From: Paludibaculum fermentans
GTDB taxonomy: Bacteria; Acidobacteriota; Terriglobia; Bryobacterales; Bryobacteraceae
Length of the DNA: 64,000 nucleotides
Assembly (NCBI RefSeq): GCF_015277775.1
Contig: NZ_CP063849.1
Span: 2,480,001 to 2,544,000, forward strand
Direction of reading: 5' to 3'
Below, in pieces: positions 56,483-64,000 of this stretch. Made by a program: the position numbers and the translations under genes. The notes under the pieces are model-generated. The model was not told the origin of the DNA. It ran no database searches and saw only the letters and a program-made list of their open reading frames with translations. Positions within the stretch are counted from its first letter, which is position 1; every line of letters begins with the position of its first letter.

Positions 56483-59400
56483 CTATGGGATCGTCCACGT
56501 ACCTGTCTGCACCATCCCGGTGTCCCGGTTCAGCACATCCAAGGTCCGCTGGAACATCATCTTCGCCCCCGACATCGGAGCCTTCATCGTGACCGGCGTA
56601 GTCACCACCAGATTCCCATTCGTATTCTGGACAGTGGTCCCGCCCGTGTTGATGGAACATGCGCTGCTGTTCAATGCATTGGAGGCCACGCCCGGCGTAA
56701 CCGGGCCGAGGAAGAAGCCCACGTCGCTGGAGTACATCCACAACCCGTTGCCCCCGCGGTCGTAATGGAGGAAGCAGAAAGGCTGTCCCCCGCCATCCGT
56801 CGCGGCCGCGATCAGGAACTGCACCCAGCCGAACGCGCTGCCCGCAAATCCCGGAGGATCCGGATAAGTCAGAGTGAACGTCTGCGAGGAACCGGTGCCG
56901 GAGTTGGGCCCCACGGTCATGGTCCCCAGTGTCGCGGCCAACGATGTCCAAGTGCCTCGCTGCACCCAGCCCGAGTCGATACCGGACCGGTCCAGCGTGC
57001 GCATGTAGATGTTACGGACGCTCGCCTGTTTGAATACCAGGTTCGCGTTCACCGTTAGGGTCGGGCCGGCGCCCACCACCGTGGAAGCGGAAGTATTCAG
57101 GGCGCACAGCGAGTTCTGAAGTCCGTTCGACAACGTACCCGGAGTCACGGGACCGACGAAGAATCCGCCGTCGCCGTACAGCCACAAGCCATTCCCTGCC
57201 ACATCGTAGTGCACGAAGCAGAACGACTGGCCGCCGCCGTCGGGGCTCACCGCGAACAACATCTGGACCCACGCCAGGTTGTGATAGTCGTCGGCCACCG
57301 CGAACAGGCCGGTAAAGGTCTGCGTGTTGCCGCTTCCACTGCCGGGCGTCACCGTGACCGGGGTGGGTCCGGTGATGATCAGCGTGGCATCGCTCGCCTG
57401 TCCGTCCTGGAGTCCGCCGCCCGTCACGCTGACCTGGTTGGTCACCAACGCCGGGGCGGCCCCCGACACGTTGACAGTCACTGTGATTGCCGGGTAGCTC
57501 GCTCCGGAGGCCAGCGAGTTACTCCGCGTGCAGGTGTTTCCGCCCGCCGGGCAGGTCCAGCCATTGCCCGCCATGGAAACCAGCGTCATGCCTGCCGGCA
57601 CCGCTTCCGTCACTGACACCGTGCCACTGGTCGCCGCGCCTCCTCCCGGATTGGTAACCGTTACCGAATAGGTGGCATTCTGCTGGCCCTGGGCAAAAAC
57701 CCCACTATGGGTCTTGGCTACACTCCAGGTGGGACTTTGCACGGTGAGCGTGACGGGCACGGTCACGGCCGACGTCCCCCCGTTGAACACAGCCTGGCCC
57801 GTATGGACCCCCGCCGGCACCGCAATGCCGCCAGGAGCGCCGGCCACGTTGAACGTGATCAGCCGTGGCGTCGCGCAACAGTTCCCCGACGGTGTAATCG
57901 ACAACCAGGAGCCGCCGTTGCCCGACGAGCCCAAAGCGGAGAATCCAAGCGCCGTACCGTTCGAGTTCACCGTGGCCGTCTGCGACAGCGGGTTGGCCCC
58001 TCCAAACGGCATCGTGAAGTTGAGCCCGCTCATCTGGGTGAAAATATTCGTCCCCAATTGAACAGCCACCGGCACCGTCACACTGCTGGTGCCGCTCTCA
58101 AACAGCAGTTGGCCGTTAAACTGCCCGGCGACCAGCCCGAGATTCGGCAGGTTCCCCGGAACAATACTGACAGTGACGGTCGAGGGCGCCGTGCCGCTGC
58201 CGGCCGAAACTTGCAGCCAGGCTCCGTTGTCGAACGTCATCGGAGTAACCGTCCAGTTCAAAGGCCCGGTGCCCATCCTGCGAATCGTCAACTGCTGGCT
58301 GGCCGGGCTCCCCGCAGTGGCAGCCGAGAAGTACATCTGGCCCTGCACGTTGTCGAAGAACGGCTGGTTACCCGGCGAAACGGTCAGCGTCACGGGCACA
58401 ACCATGGCGGTCGTCCCGCTGTCCAGGATGACCTCTCCCGTATAAGTGCCCGCCGCCAGGCCCACCGGAGCGGCGATCGAAACGGTGAGCACTCGAGGAG
58501 TGGCACAACAATTGCCCGTCGGAGAGACGGTCATCCAGTTGCCGCCATTGCCGGTGGCGCCGGCCACGCTGAACCCGAGCGCGGCCCCGATACTCGTCGT
58601 CGTGACGATCTGCGGTAGCGGGTTCGCCCCGCCTTGCGGCATCGTGAAATGCAGCCCGTTCACCTGGGCAAATCCATTGCCGCCCACCACCACGCTGATG
58701 GGCACGGTGACGCTGCTGGCGCCCGAAAGGAAAAGCACCTGCCCCGTGAAGACACCCGCCACCAGCCCCTGATTCGGCAGATTCTGGGTGACGATGCCGA
58801 TACTCACCTTGGAAGGCGCGGTGCCGCTGGCCGCTGAAACGGTCAGCCAGTTGTTGCCATCAAAAGTGCTGGTCAGGGCCGTCCAGTTCAAGGTCCCAGT
58901 CCCGCGATTGCGAAGCTGTACCGTCTGCGCCGCCGGATTGCCGGCGTGCGTCGCCAGGGAATAGCTCAACAGCCCCGGAACATTGTCGAAGAACGGCTGG
59001 TTGGCCGGCGAAACCGTGAGGGTCACCGGAACAGTCTGTGAGGTCTGGCCGCTGTAGAACGAGACTTGGGCCGTATAGGTCCCGGCGGGCATGCCCACGG
59101 GCGCGGCGACGGTCAACTTGATCGGCCGCGGCGTGGCGCAGCAGTTTCCAGTCGGCGTGACCGTCAGCCACGCGCCGCCGCTGCCCGTCGCGGAGGCCAC
59201 ACTGAAGCCAATCGGTGAGGCCGTGTGGGTGGCGGTCACAATTTGGGGCAGCGGATTCGCACCTCCCTGCTGCATGGTGAAATGAACTCCGCTGAGCTGG
59301 CCAAAGACATTGGCCCCCACCTGGACGCTCACCGGAACGGTCACCGTACTGCCGCCGCCCATGTCGAAGCGTAGCTGTCCGGTGAAGACTCCGGCCACCA

Positions 59401-61357
59401 GTCCTCCGTTCGGCAGGTTGCCCGGGACAATTCCCACCGTGACAAGCGAGGGCGCGGTCCCGCTCGTATTCGCCACTGTCAGCCAACTGCCTCCATCGAA
59501 CGTACTCGCCGTGACGCTCCAGTTCAGGGTCCCTGTCCCTCTGTTGCGAACCTGGAACACCTGCGGCGAAGGCGCGCTGCCGGCCGGAGTCATGGTGAAG
59601 CTCAATTGGCCGGGCACGTTATCGAAGAAGGTAGTGGCCGCCGCCGCGACCGTGAGCGTCACAGGCACCGTGACGGACGTGGCGCCGCTATAGGCGACAA
59701 TTTGCGCCGTGTACGTGCCCGCCGGCATCGTGGGCGGCGCATTCACAGTGGCCACCAACGCCCTCGGCGTCACGCAACAGTTCCCGGAAGGCGTAACGGA
59801 CAGCCAACTGCCTCCGGTCGCCGTGGAGTAAGCGACACTGAATCCGGTAGCCGCCCCAAGGCTGGCAATGGTGACATTCTGGGGCAGCGGGTTTGGACCG
59901 GCTTGCAGCATGGTGAAGCTGAGGCCGTTCACCTGCTCGAAACCCTGGCCCACCGCTACTGTGATTGGAACCGTCACGCTGCTACCCGTTGTCAGGAACA
60001 ACAGGTTCGCCGTGTAAACACCCCCGGTCAGCGTGCCGTTAGGTAGATTCGCGGGTACGATGCCGATGGAGATCTCGGAGGGCGCCGTACCGCTGAGGTT
60101 CGAAACCGTCAGCCAGTTTCCTCCATCATGTGTCACCGGCGTGACCGTCCAGTTCAGCGTACTCGGCCCTCCATTGCGGATCTGCACCAGTTGATTCGGC
60201 GGAGGATTGGCGGCGGAGGTCGGCAGCGAGAAACTCAGCTGGCCGGCCATGTTGTCAAGGAACGGAGCATTCGTCGGCGCGATCGTCAGGGTCACGGGAA
60301 TGACCATCATCTGCGACCCGTTGTCCGCCAGAACCTGGCCGAAGTAAGTCCCCGCCGCCAGGGACACGAGCGGTTGCACGCTGATCGTCAGCGCGCGCGG
60401 TGAGGTGCAGCAGTTCCCGGCCGGGCTGACACTCAGCCATGTTCCACCATTGGAACCGCTCGTCGCCGACGTACTGAAATTGAAAGCGGCCCCCAGGCTG
60501 GAGATGGTCACGGTTTGAGGCAATGGGTCGTTACCCGCATAGGGCTTGGTGAAACTCAGCGCATTCACCTGCGCCATGGCGTTCGGAGAGATGGTAAGTG
60601 CAATAGGAACACTGATGACACTGGCCCCTCCGGCGGTCTGGAACAGCAATTGCCCGCTGTACGTACCAGCCGTACTGCCGCCGTTGGGCAGGTTGGCGGT
60701 GTTGATGCCCACTGTGACCAGGGAGGGAGCCGTGCCCGACGTCGCTGACACGGTCAGCCAGTTCCCGGCGTTCGAAGTGGTGGTGCTCAGGGTCCAGTTC
60801 AGACTCCCAACGCCGCCGTTCCGGATCTGGACGACCTGCGAGGGCGGGTGTCCGCCAGGCAACATGGAGAAACTCACCTGGCCCGGAGTATTGTCGAAAA
60901 ACGTGCCCGAAACCGGCGCGACCACAAGCGTCACGGGTACCGTCAACGAAAGGGCTCCGGACGTAAAGACGACTTGCCCCGAGTAGGTGCCCACCGCCAT
61001 CGCTGGACTGGTCGTCACAATGACGCGCACGCCGCGCGGAGTGACGCAGCAGTTGCCCGAGGGCGACGCCGTCAGCCAGTTCCCGCCGGAGGATGTCGAT
61101 GCCGCCACACTGAAGCCGAAATTGGTGGCAGTCGTGCTCGCCACCGCCAGCACCTGTGGCAGCGGGTCGTCCGCGCCAAACGCTTTGGTGAAATGCAGTG
61201 GATCGATGTGGGCAAACTGCTGCGCCAGCAACCCGCCGGGCAGGGCCATCGCAAAAATCAGCAGGACAATCGCCCGCAGGCAGGCATTAATGATGCGGGA
61301 CGCGCTCGAGACGCGTTCGCGGGACGGTTCTTCAACACGAGTGGCCGTTGGCCGCAT
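56483..61357 (-). CDS. Giant exported BACON-like repeat protein with DUF11 and tandem C-terminal domain
   Basis: This 1624-residue exported protein has a leader near residues 25-47 (AIVLLIFAMALPGGLLAQQ). The body alternates two beta-sandwich modules, six of type A and five of type B. Type A has the adjacent-cysteine motif GNCC-x-x-PR and ends GTYxGQVxxxSG-x-x-VPVTL. Type B starts FFDNxPGQLSFS, has WLTVSxxSGTAPS and then NLPNGGLVAGxFTGQLLF. They are similar to BACON domains, which bind glycan or protein partners. A DUF11-like domain (NATYSVTVTNPGGGAATSG) follows, then two copies of the FCFxHYDxxGxGLWxY domain shared with the gene at 31572. ATG 61357 has GGAGGG at good spacing; the open frame to 61789 has no leader. 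Confidence 0.8.
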   Translation of the reverse strand: MRPTATRVEEPSRERVSSASRIINACLRAIVLLIFAMALPGGLLAQQFAHIDPLHFTKAFGADDPLPQVLAVASTTATNFGFSVAASTSSGGNWLTASPSGNCCVTPRGVRVIVTTSPAMAVGTYSGQVVFTSGALSLTVPVTLVVAPVSGTFFDNTPGQVSFSMLPGGHPPSQVVQIRNGGVGSLNWTLSTTTSNAGNWLTVSATSGTAPSLVTVGINTANLPNGGSTAGTYSGQLLFQTAGGASVISVPIALTISPNAMAQVNALSFTKPYAGNDPLPQTVTISSLGAAFNFSTSATSGSNGGTWLSVSPAGNCCTSPRALTISVQPLVSLAAGTYFGQVLADNGSQMMVIPVTLTIAPTNAPFLDNMAGQLSFSLPTSAANPPPNQLVQIRNGGPSTLNWTVTPVTHDGGNWLTVSNLSGTAPSEISIGIVPANLPNGTLTGGVYTANLLFLTTGSSVTVPITVAVGQGFEQVNGLSFTMLQAGPNPLPQNVTIASLGAATGFSVAYSTATGGSWLSVTPSGNCCVTPRALVATVNAPPTMPAGTYTAQIVAYSGATSVTVPVTLTVAAAATTFFDNVPGQLSFTMTPAGSAPSPQVFQVRNRGTGTLNWSVTASTFDGGSWLTVANTSGTAPSLVTVGIVPGNLPNGGLVAGVFTGQLRFDMGGGSTVTVPVSVQVGANVFGQLSGVHFTMQQGGANPLPQIVTATHTASPIGFSVASATGSGGAWLTVTPTGNCCATPRPIKLTVAAPVGMPAGTYTAQVSFYSGQTSQTVPVTLTVSPANQPFFDNVPGLLSYSLATHAGNPAAQTVQLRNRGTGTLNWTALTSTFDGNNWLTVSAASGTAPSKVSIGIVTQNLPNQGLVAGVFTGQVLFLSGASSVTVPISVVVGGNGFAQVNGLHFTMPQGGANPLPQIVTTTSIGAALGFSVAGATGNGGNWMTVSPTGNCCATPRVLTVSIAAPVGLAAGTYTGEVILDSGTTAMVVPVTLTVSPGNQPFFDNVQGQMYFSAATAGSPASQQLTIRRMGTGPLNWTVTPMTFDNGAWLQVSAGSGTAPSTVTVSIVPGNLPNLGLVAGQFNGQLLFESGTSSVTVPVAVQLGTNIFTQMSGLNFTMPFGGANPLSQTATVNSNGTALGFSALGSSGNGGSWLSITPSGNCCATPRLITFNVAGAPGGIAVPAGVHTGQAVFNGGTSAVTVPVTLTVQSPTWSVAKTHSGVFAQGQQNATYSVTVTNPGGGAATSGTVSVTEAVPAGMTLVSMAGNGWTCPAGGNTCTRSNSLASGASYPAITVTVNVSGAAPALVTNQVSVTGGGLQDGQASDATLIITGPTPVTVTPGSGSGNTQTFTGLFAVADDYHNLAWVQMLFAVSPDGGGQSFCFVHYDVAGNGLWLYGDGGFFVGPVTPGTLSNGLQNSLCALNTSASTVVGAGPTLTVNANLVFKQASVRNIYMRTLDRSGIDSGWVQRGTWTSLAATLGTMTVGPNSGTGSSQTFTLTYPDPPGFAGSAFGWVQFLIAAATDGGGQPFCFLHYDRGGNGLWMYSSDVGFFLGPVTPGVASNALNSSACSINTGGTTVQNTNGNLVVTTPVTMKAPMSGAKMMFQRTLDVLNRDTGMVQTGTWTIP
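57850..61190 (-). repeat. Alternating A/B module array, period ~634 bp
   Basis: The six adjacent-cysteine motifs of the A modules occur near plus-strand positions 57875, 58503, 59137, 59772, 60407 and 61041, about 628-635 bases apart. The unit encodes one A and one B module (~210 residues). The steady spacing indicates duplication of whole A+B units. Confidence 0.75.
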
Positions 61358-61383
61358 GATCCCTCCAAGGCTCTGCAACTGCA

Positions 61384-61409
61384 TGTGCCACCCCTTCGCC
61401 GGTGGCACA
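61384..61409. promoter_or_regulatory. 9-bp dyad/hairpin in the leader of the giant gene
   Basis: TGTGCCACC-N8-GGTGGCACA is a perfect 9-bp inverted repeat 27 bases before the ATG at 61357. As RNA it would make a strong stem just before the ribosome site, and as DNA it would fit a regulator dimer. Confidence 0.5.
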
Positions 61410-61745
61410 ATTGTGGTTTCTTCCCAGGTAGCGCCCGTGTGCGCCCGTCGGCTCTGCCGCCAGCAGGGCTTTACAGGATTCTGCTCAGCGGACTCCTCCG
61501 TCCAGGCACTCATGGCAACACCCATCCGCTGCGGCAAGCGCGAAATCTGGTCATGTTCAGCGAGCATCTGCCTCGAACCTCCCCCTCTGATCCATCTCGA
61601 AACGCCGCGATACTCCACGGCCCCATTGGTCGCACCGTGAATCGCAAACCAGGCAGCCCATCCCGGCCCACAACGAACAGACCCGCGAACGCAAATGAGT
61701 CCCGCATGGCCCAGCAGTCCGCCAAAGCGGACCAACCCGCAAATT

Positions 61746-61795
61746 GAGCCGCGAACGTGAGTGAGCGGATAGCCACCGAAAGGTTCCACTCAGGC
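61746..61795 (+). repeat. Dispersed direct repeat, copy 1
   Basis: GAGCCGCGAACGTGAGTGAG begins a ~50-base segment matched at 63903-63956 at most positions and in the same orientation. It continues with CGGATAGCCACCG and TTCCACTCAG. The two copies bracket the oxidase gene. Confidence 0.6.
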
Positions 61796-62354
61796 AGTAC
61801 TGCGACCCTTCGCCAGCGCGTCTTTGTTACGGGCAACTGTTGAGGCCTGAACCAACTCGCGACCCGCCGCAATCACCAGCCAGCACCAGAAACAATCCAC
61901 AGGAACGGGACCACCGATGAAGCGGCACTCCTTCGTGCGCGGCCGTCCCTCCGTCTCACCCCTCACCGCGCATTGCGAAGAAACGCGCCAAAACCCGTCA
62001 TAGGTCATGAATATTTCGACAGCCCCCGGACAGGCTAAGCTGGAGGGCCCGTCCACCGGACTCTTGGCGCCGCCATCAAAAGGCGAGGAAAGGCGGACGA
62101 GAATCGCCGCCGTTGCGCACGGGTCAGCCGAACGACACAGGCCATTGTCGAATCGAACTCCTGCGCGAAGACGAAAAGATTGTGGGTGTGGACGCTGAAT
62201 AATGAGTAGCCTGGCAACGGGTCACGCCGAGAGCCAACACCGGTGCTCATCCGGGCCACAATGCACGTATGCGGCACGACATCGCCGTCCCGGCGAATGC
62301 GTGCCTAGATGCCCTGCCCCCGCTCCACCCATTCCCTCCCGCCCCCATCTCCCA

Positions 62355-62360
62355 TATACT
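62355..62360 (+). promoter_or_regulatory. Possible -10 box of the oxidase gene
   Basis: TATACT lies 40 bases before the ATG at 62400. No good -35 box accompanies it. Confidence 0.3.
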
Positions 62361-62399
62361 TGACTAACTCGTAACCTTAGACCGCCCCAAGGAGCGCCC

Positions 62400-63785
62400 A
62401 TGCCCACTGCAGTAGTCAACTACGACGGCAGCATCACCGCCTCCCCCGCCCAGCTTGTCTTCCCCGAATCCGTCGCCGACATCCAGGCCATCCTGCGCGA
62501 CCCGGCCCGCTACCCCAGTCCCGTCCGCGCCGTGGGCAGCTACCACTCCCTCACCCCCTGCGCCTCCTCCGACGGCACCATGATCAACATGGCCCGCATG
62601 AACCGCGTCCTCAATATCGACGCGGCCGCCGGCACCATCACCGCCCAGGCAGGCATCCAGTTCATCAACGCGTCCAGGGAACTCCGCAAGCACGATCTCC
62701 AGTTCATGACCAACATCGAGATCGGCAACATGACCCTCGGTTCAGCCGCCTGCTGCCACACGAAGGACGCCCTCGACGGCATCGAGTTCGGCCAGGTCAA
62801 CTCCTACCTCACCAGCGTCAAATGGGTCACCCCCACCGGCGATCTCGCCGAAGCTTCAGAGGAAACGAGTCCCGGCCTCCTCCGCATGCTGCGCGGCAGC
62901 TATGGCTTGGCCGGAGTGGTCTACGAGGTCACCTTCCGCATCAAACCCATTGAGGCTATCCATCTCACTTACCTGCCCCGCCCGGTCGACGAGCTCACCC
63001 AGGAGGAAGTCGACCAACTCATGGACACCTCCGAAGGCCTCATCTGCTGGACCGTCGGCCGAACCGCCGTCTTCCAGCAGCGCACCCGCGTCGAGGACAG
63101 GAACATCTTCGGTGGACTCCTGGCCGCCTTCCGCCGCCGCCTCTGGAACCACAGCGGCGCCTACGCCGGACACCTGCTCGAATCCTTCGTCCACAACCCG
63201 GAGGCGCGCGACAACCTCCAACAGGGCCTGTTCCAACTCGATGAGTTCATGTACGGCACCCTCCGCCTCTTCGGCGGCATCACCATCCTTGCGCCCGACA
63301 AGACCATCGACTACAGCAAGACGAAAACCTCGGCCAAATATGCCTTCACCTTCTGGGCCTTCCCGCGCGCCCGCTGGCTTTCGGTACTGCGCGACTACCT
63401 CGACTTCGCCGATCAGCACCATAAGGTCACCGGCTTCCGCTGCAACATGCCGCTGGGCGCCTACCACATCCGCCGCGACACGCATTCAGTCCTCTCCTAC
63501 AGCCACGACGAGGAAATCTTCTCCATCGACCCGATTCACGCTCCGGTCGACCTGCCCGCCTGGCAGAACTTCCTGCGGGCCTTCAACGAATTCTCCTTCC
63601 AGCGCGGCGGCATCCCCCTCTTGAACCAGAGTCCCTTCGTCGAGCGCCGGCACGTGGAGGCAGCCTACGGCCAGCGTTGGCACGAACTCTCAGACTGGGT
63701 AGCCCAGCAGGACCCCACCGGCCGAATGCTGAACCCCTACTTCGCCGCCCTGCTCTCCAAGTCCGCCGCCCAGGCGCAATCCTGA
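62400..63785 (+). CDS. FAD-linked oxidase (VAO family, aldonolactone-oxidase-like)
   Basis: This 461-residue oxidoreductase has an N-terminal FAD-binding domain (~10-185, with SPVRAVGSYHSLTPCASSDG and the glycine-rich end GSYGLAGVVYEVTFRI) and a C-terminal substrate domain. The end DPTGRMLNPYFAALL resembles D-arabinono- and L-gulono-lactone oxidases, which oxidise sugar lactones with FAD and oxygen. There is no leader, so it is cytoplasmic. AAGGAGC lies six bases before the ATG. The substrate is unknown; another VAO-type oxidase role is possible. It is flanked by the two copies of a direct repeat. Confidence 0.82.
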   Translation: MPTAVVNYDGSITASPAQLVFPESVADIQAILRDPARYPSPVRAVGSYHSLTPCASSDGTMINMARMNRVLNIDAAAGTITAQAGIQFINASRELRKHDLQFMTNIEIGNMTLGSAACCHTKDALDGIEFGQVNSYLTSVKWVTPTGDLAEASEETSPGLLRMLRGSYGLAGVVYEVTFRIKPIEAIHLTYLPRPVDELTQEEVDQLMDTSEGLICWTVGRTAVFQQRTRVEDRNIFGGLLAAFRRRLWNHSGAYAGHLLESFVHNPEARDNLQQGLFQLDEFMYGTLRLFGGITILAPDKTIDYSKTKTSAKYAFTFWAFPRARWLSVLRDYLDFADQHHKVTGFRCNMPLGAYHIRRDTHSVLSYSHDEEIFSIDPIHAPVDLPAWQNFLRAFNEFSFQRGGIPLLNQSPFVERRHVEAAYGQRWHELSDWVAQQDPTGRMLNPYFAALLSKSAAQAQS

Positions 63786-63902
63786 CTGGCGCCACAACCA
63801 AAGAACTAGAGATAGAGGAGACACACCCCGATCGCGACGAGCCAGGCCCTAATGCGTATCCAGCACGGACCGTAAGGCACCCAGACGGGACGCCCCGAAA
63901 CG

Positions 63903-63956
63903 GAGCCGCAAACGTCAGTGATCGGATAGCTCACCCAACGGCTCCACTCAAAACAG
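63903..63956 (+). repeat. Dispersed direct repeat, copy 2
   Basis: GAGCCGCAAACGTCAGTGAT, then CGGATAGCTCACCC and CTCCACTCA, match the copy at 61746-61795 in the same orientation. The rest of 63786-64000 shows no gene. Confidence 0.6.
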
Positions 63957-64000
63957 CCAGGCGCCCCAGCGCCCTCCGCCCGCCAAATTGTAAGGAACCG

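Larger units (their letters stand above)
61358..62399. other. Intergenic region upstream of the giant gene and the oxidase gene
   Basis: These 1042 bases between divergent genes hold the 9-bp dyad at 61384-61409, the first copy of a dispersed repeat (61746-61795) and a possible promoter for the oxidase. Several open frames are GC-driven and show no domain or ribosome site. I see no gene here. Confidence 0.5.

Noticed and set aside
57850-61190. Regular repeats that could suggest a CRISPR array
   Set aside because: The period is about 634 bp and the repeats are inside an open coding frame with protein-level conservation. No 20-40 bp repeat with unique spacers was seen.
61746-63956. The direct repeats as att sites or insertion-sequence ends
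   Set aside because: No integrase or transposase gene is present in the window and the repeats are imperfect.

Overview
The window looks like chromosomal DNA from an acidobacterium of the Solibacter/Bryobacter/Paludibaculum kind. This is inferred from gene content; no marker gene was compared. The supporting signs are GC-rich DNA, a TonB receptor with an N-terminal carboxypeptidase-like domain, an orphan MacB-like permease of the type common in Acidobacteria (ADOP), giant exported beta-propeller/IPT and BACON-like proteins, Tat-exported glycosidases, and an outer-membrane LptD, which makes the cell Gram-negative.

Positions 1-18015 form a plant-polysaccharide (arabinan/arabinoxylan-like) locus transcribed outward from a 374-bp divergent spacer at 7187-7560. 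That spacer carries two LacI-family-like operator candidates. Leftward lie a GH43 glycosidase with an apparent one-base frameshift, two coupled CE1/Fes-type esterases, a carboxylesterase remnant, a membrane-anchored HTH-malectin protein and the start of a TonB receptor. Rightward lie a TAXI-type binding protein, a 902-residue Tat-exported glycosidase-like protein and two tandem GH54 arabinofuranosidases. Their lamin-tail domains are each interrupted twice by short repeats. A tRNA-Gly(UCC) and an EpsB/WcaJ-type polyprenyl-phosphate sugar transferase follow.

Positions 19870-25247 hold a complete isc iron-sulfur assembly operon (iscR-iscS-iscU-iscA-hscB-hscA-iscX, no ferredoxin gene). It is driven by a clear promoter with an IscR type-1-like box over the expected start site. 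A LolA-like exported protein overlaps its end. Positions 26050-29934 hold an unusual two-component locus: an NtrC-like regulator coupled to a 93-residue protein that is only a kinase dimerisation/phosphoacceptor domain, a structured ~1-kb leader, and a divergent degenerate kinase fused to a receiver. Next come rpmI-rplT, a coiled-coil gene and zapA.

Positions 31572-64000 are accessory. They hold two very large exported proteins that share the same tandem C-terminal domain (31572-36380 and 56483-61357), an EAL-HDOD protein, a CoA-transferase, two alpha-galactosidases, LptD, a zinc-ribbon RDD membrane protein, an exported pyruvyltransferase-like protein, an ADOP permease, OsmC, an FG-GAP protein, DinB and YdeI-like proteins, a Tat-exported 2-hydroxyacid dehydrogenase, a lipoprotein and an FAD-linked oxidase flanked by a short direct repeat. 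No CRISPR array, integrase, transposase or rRNA was found.
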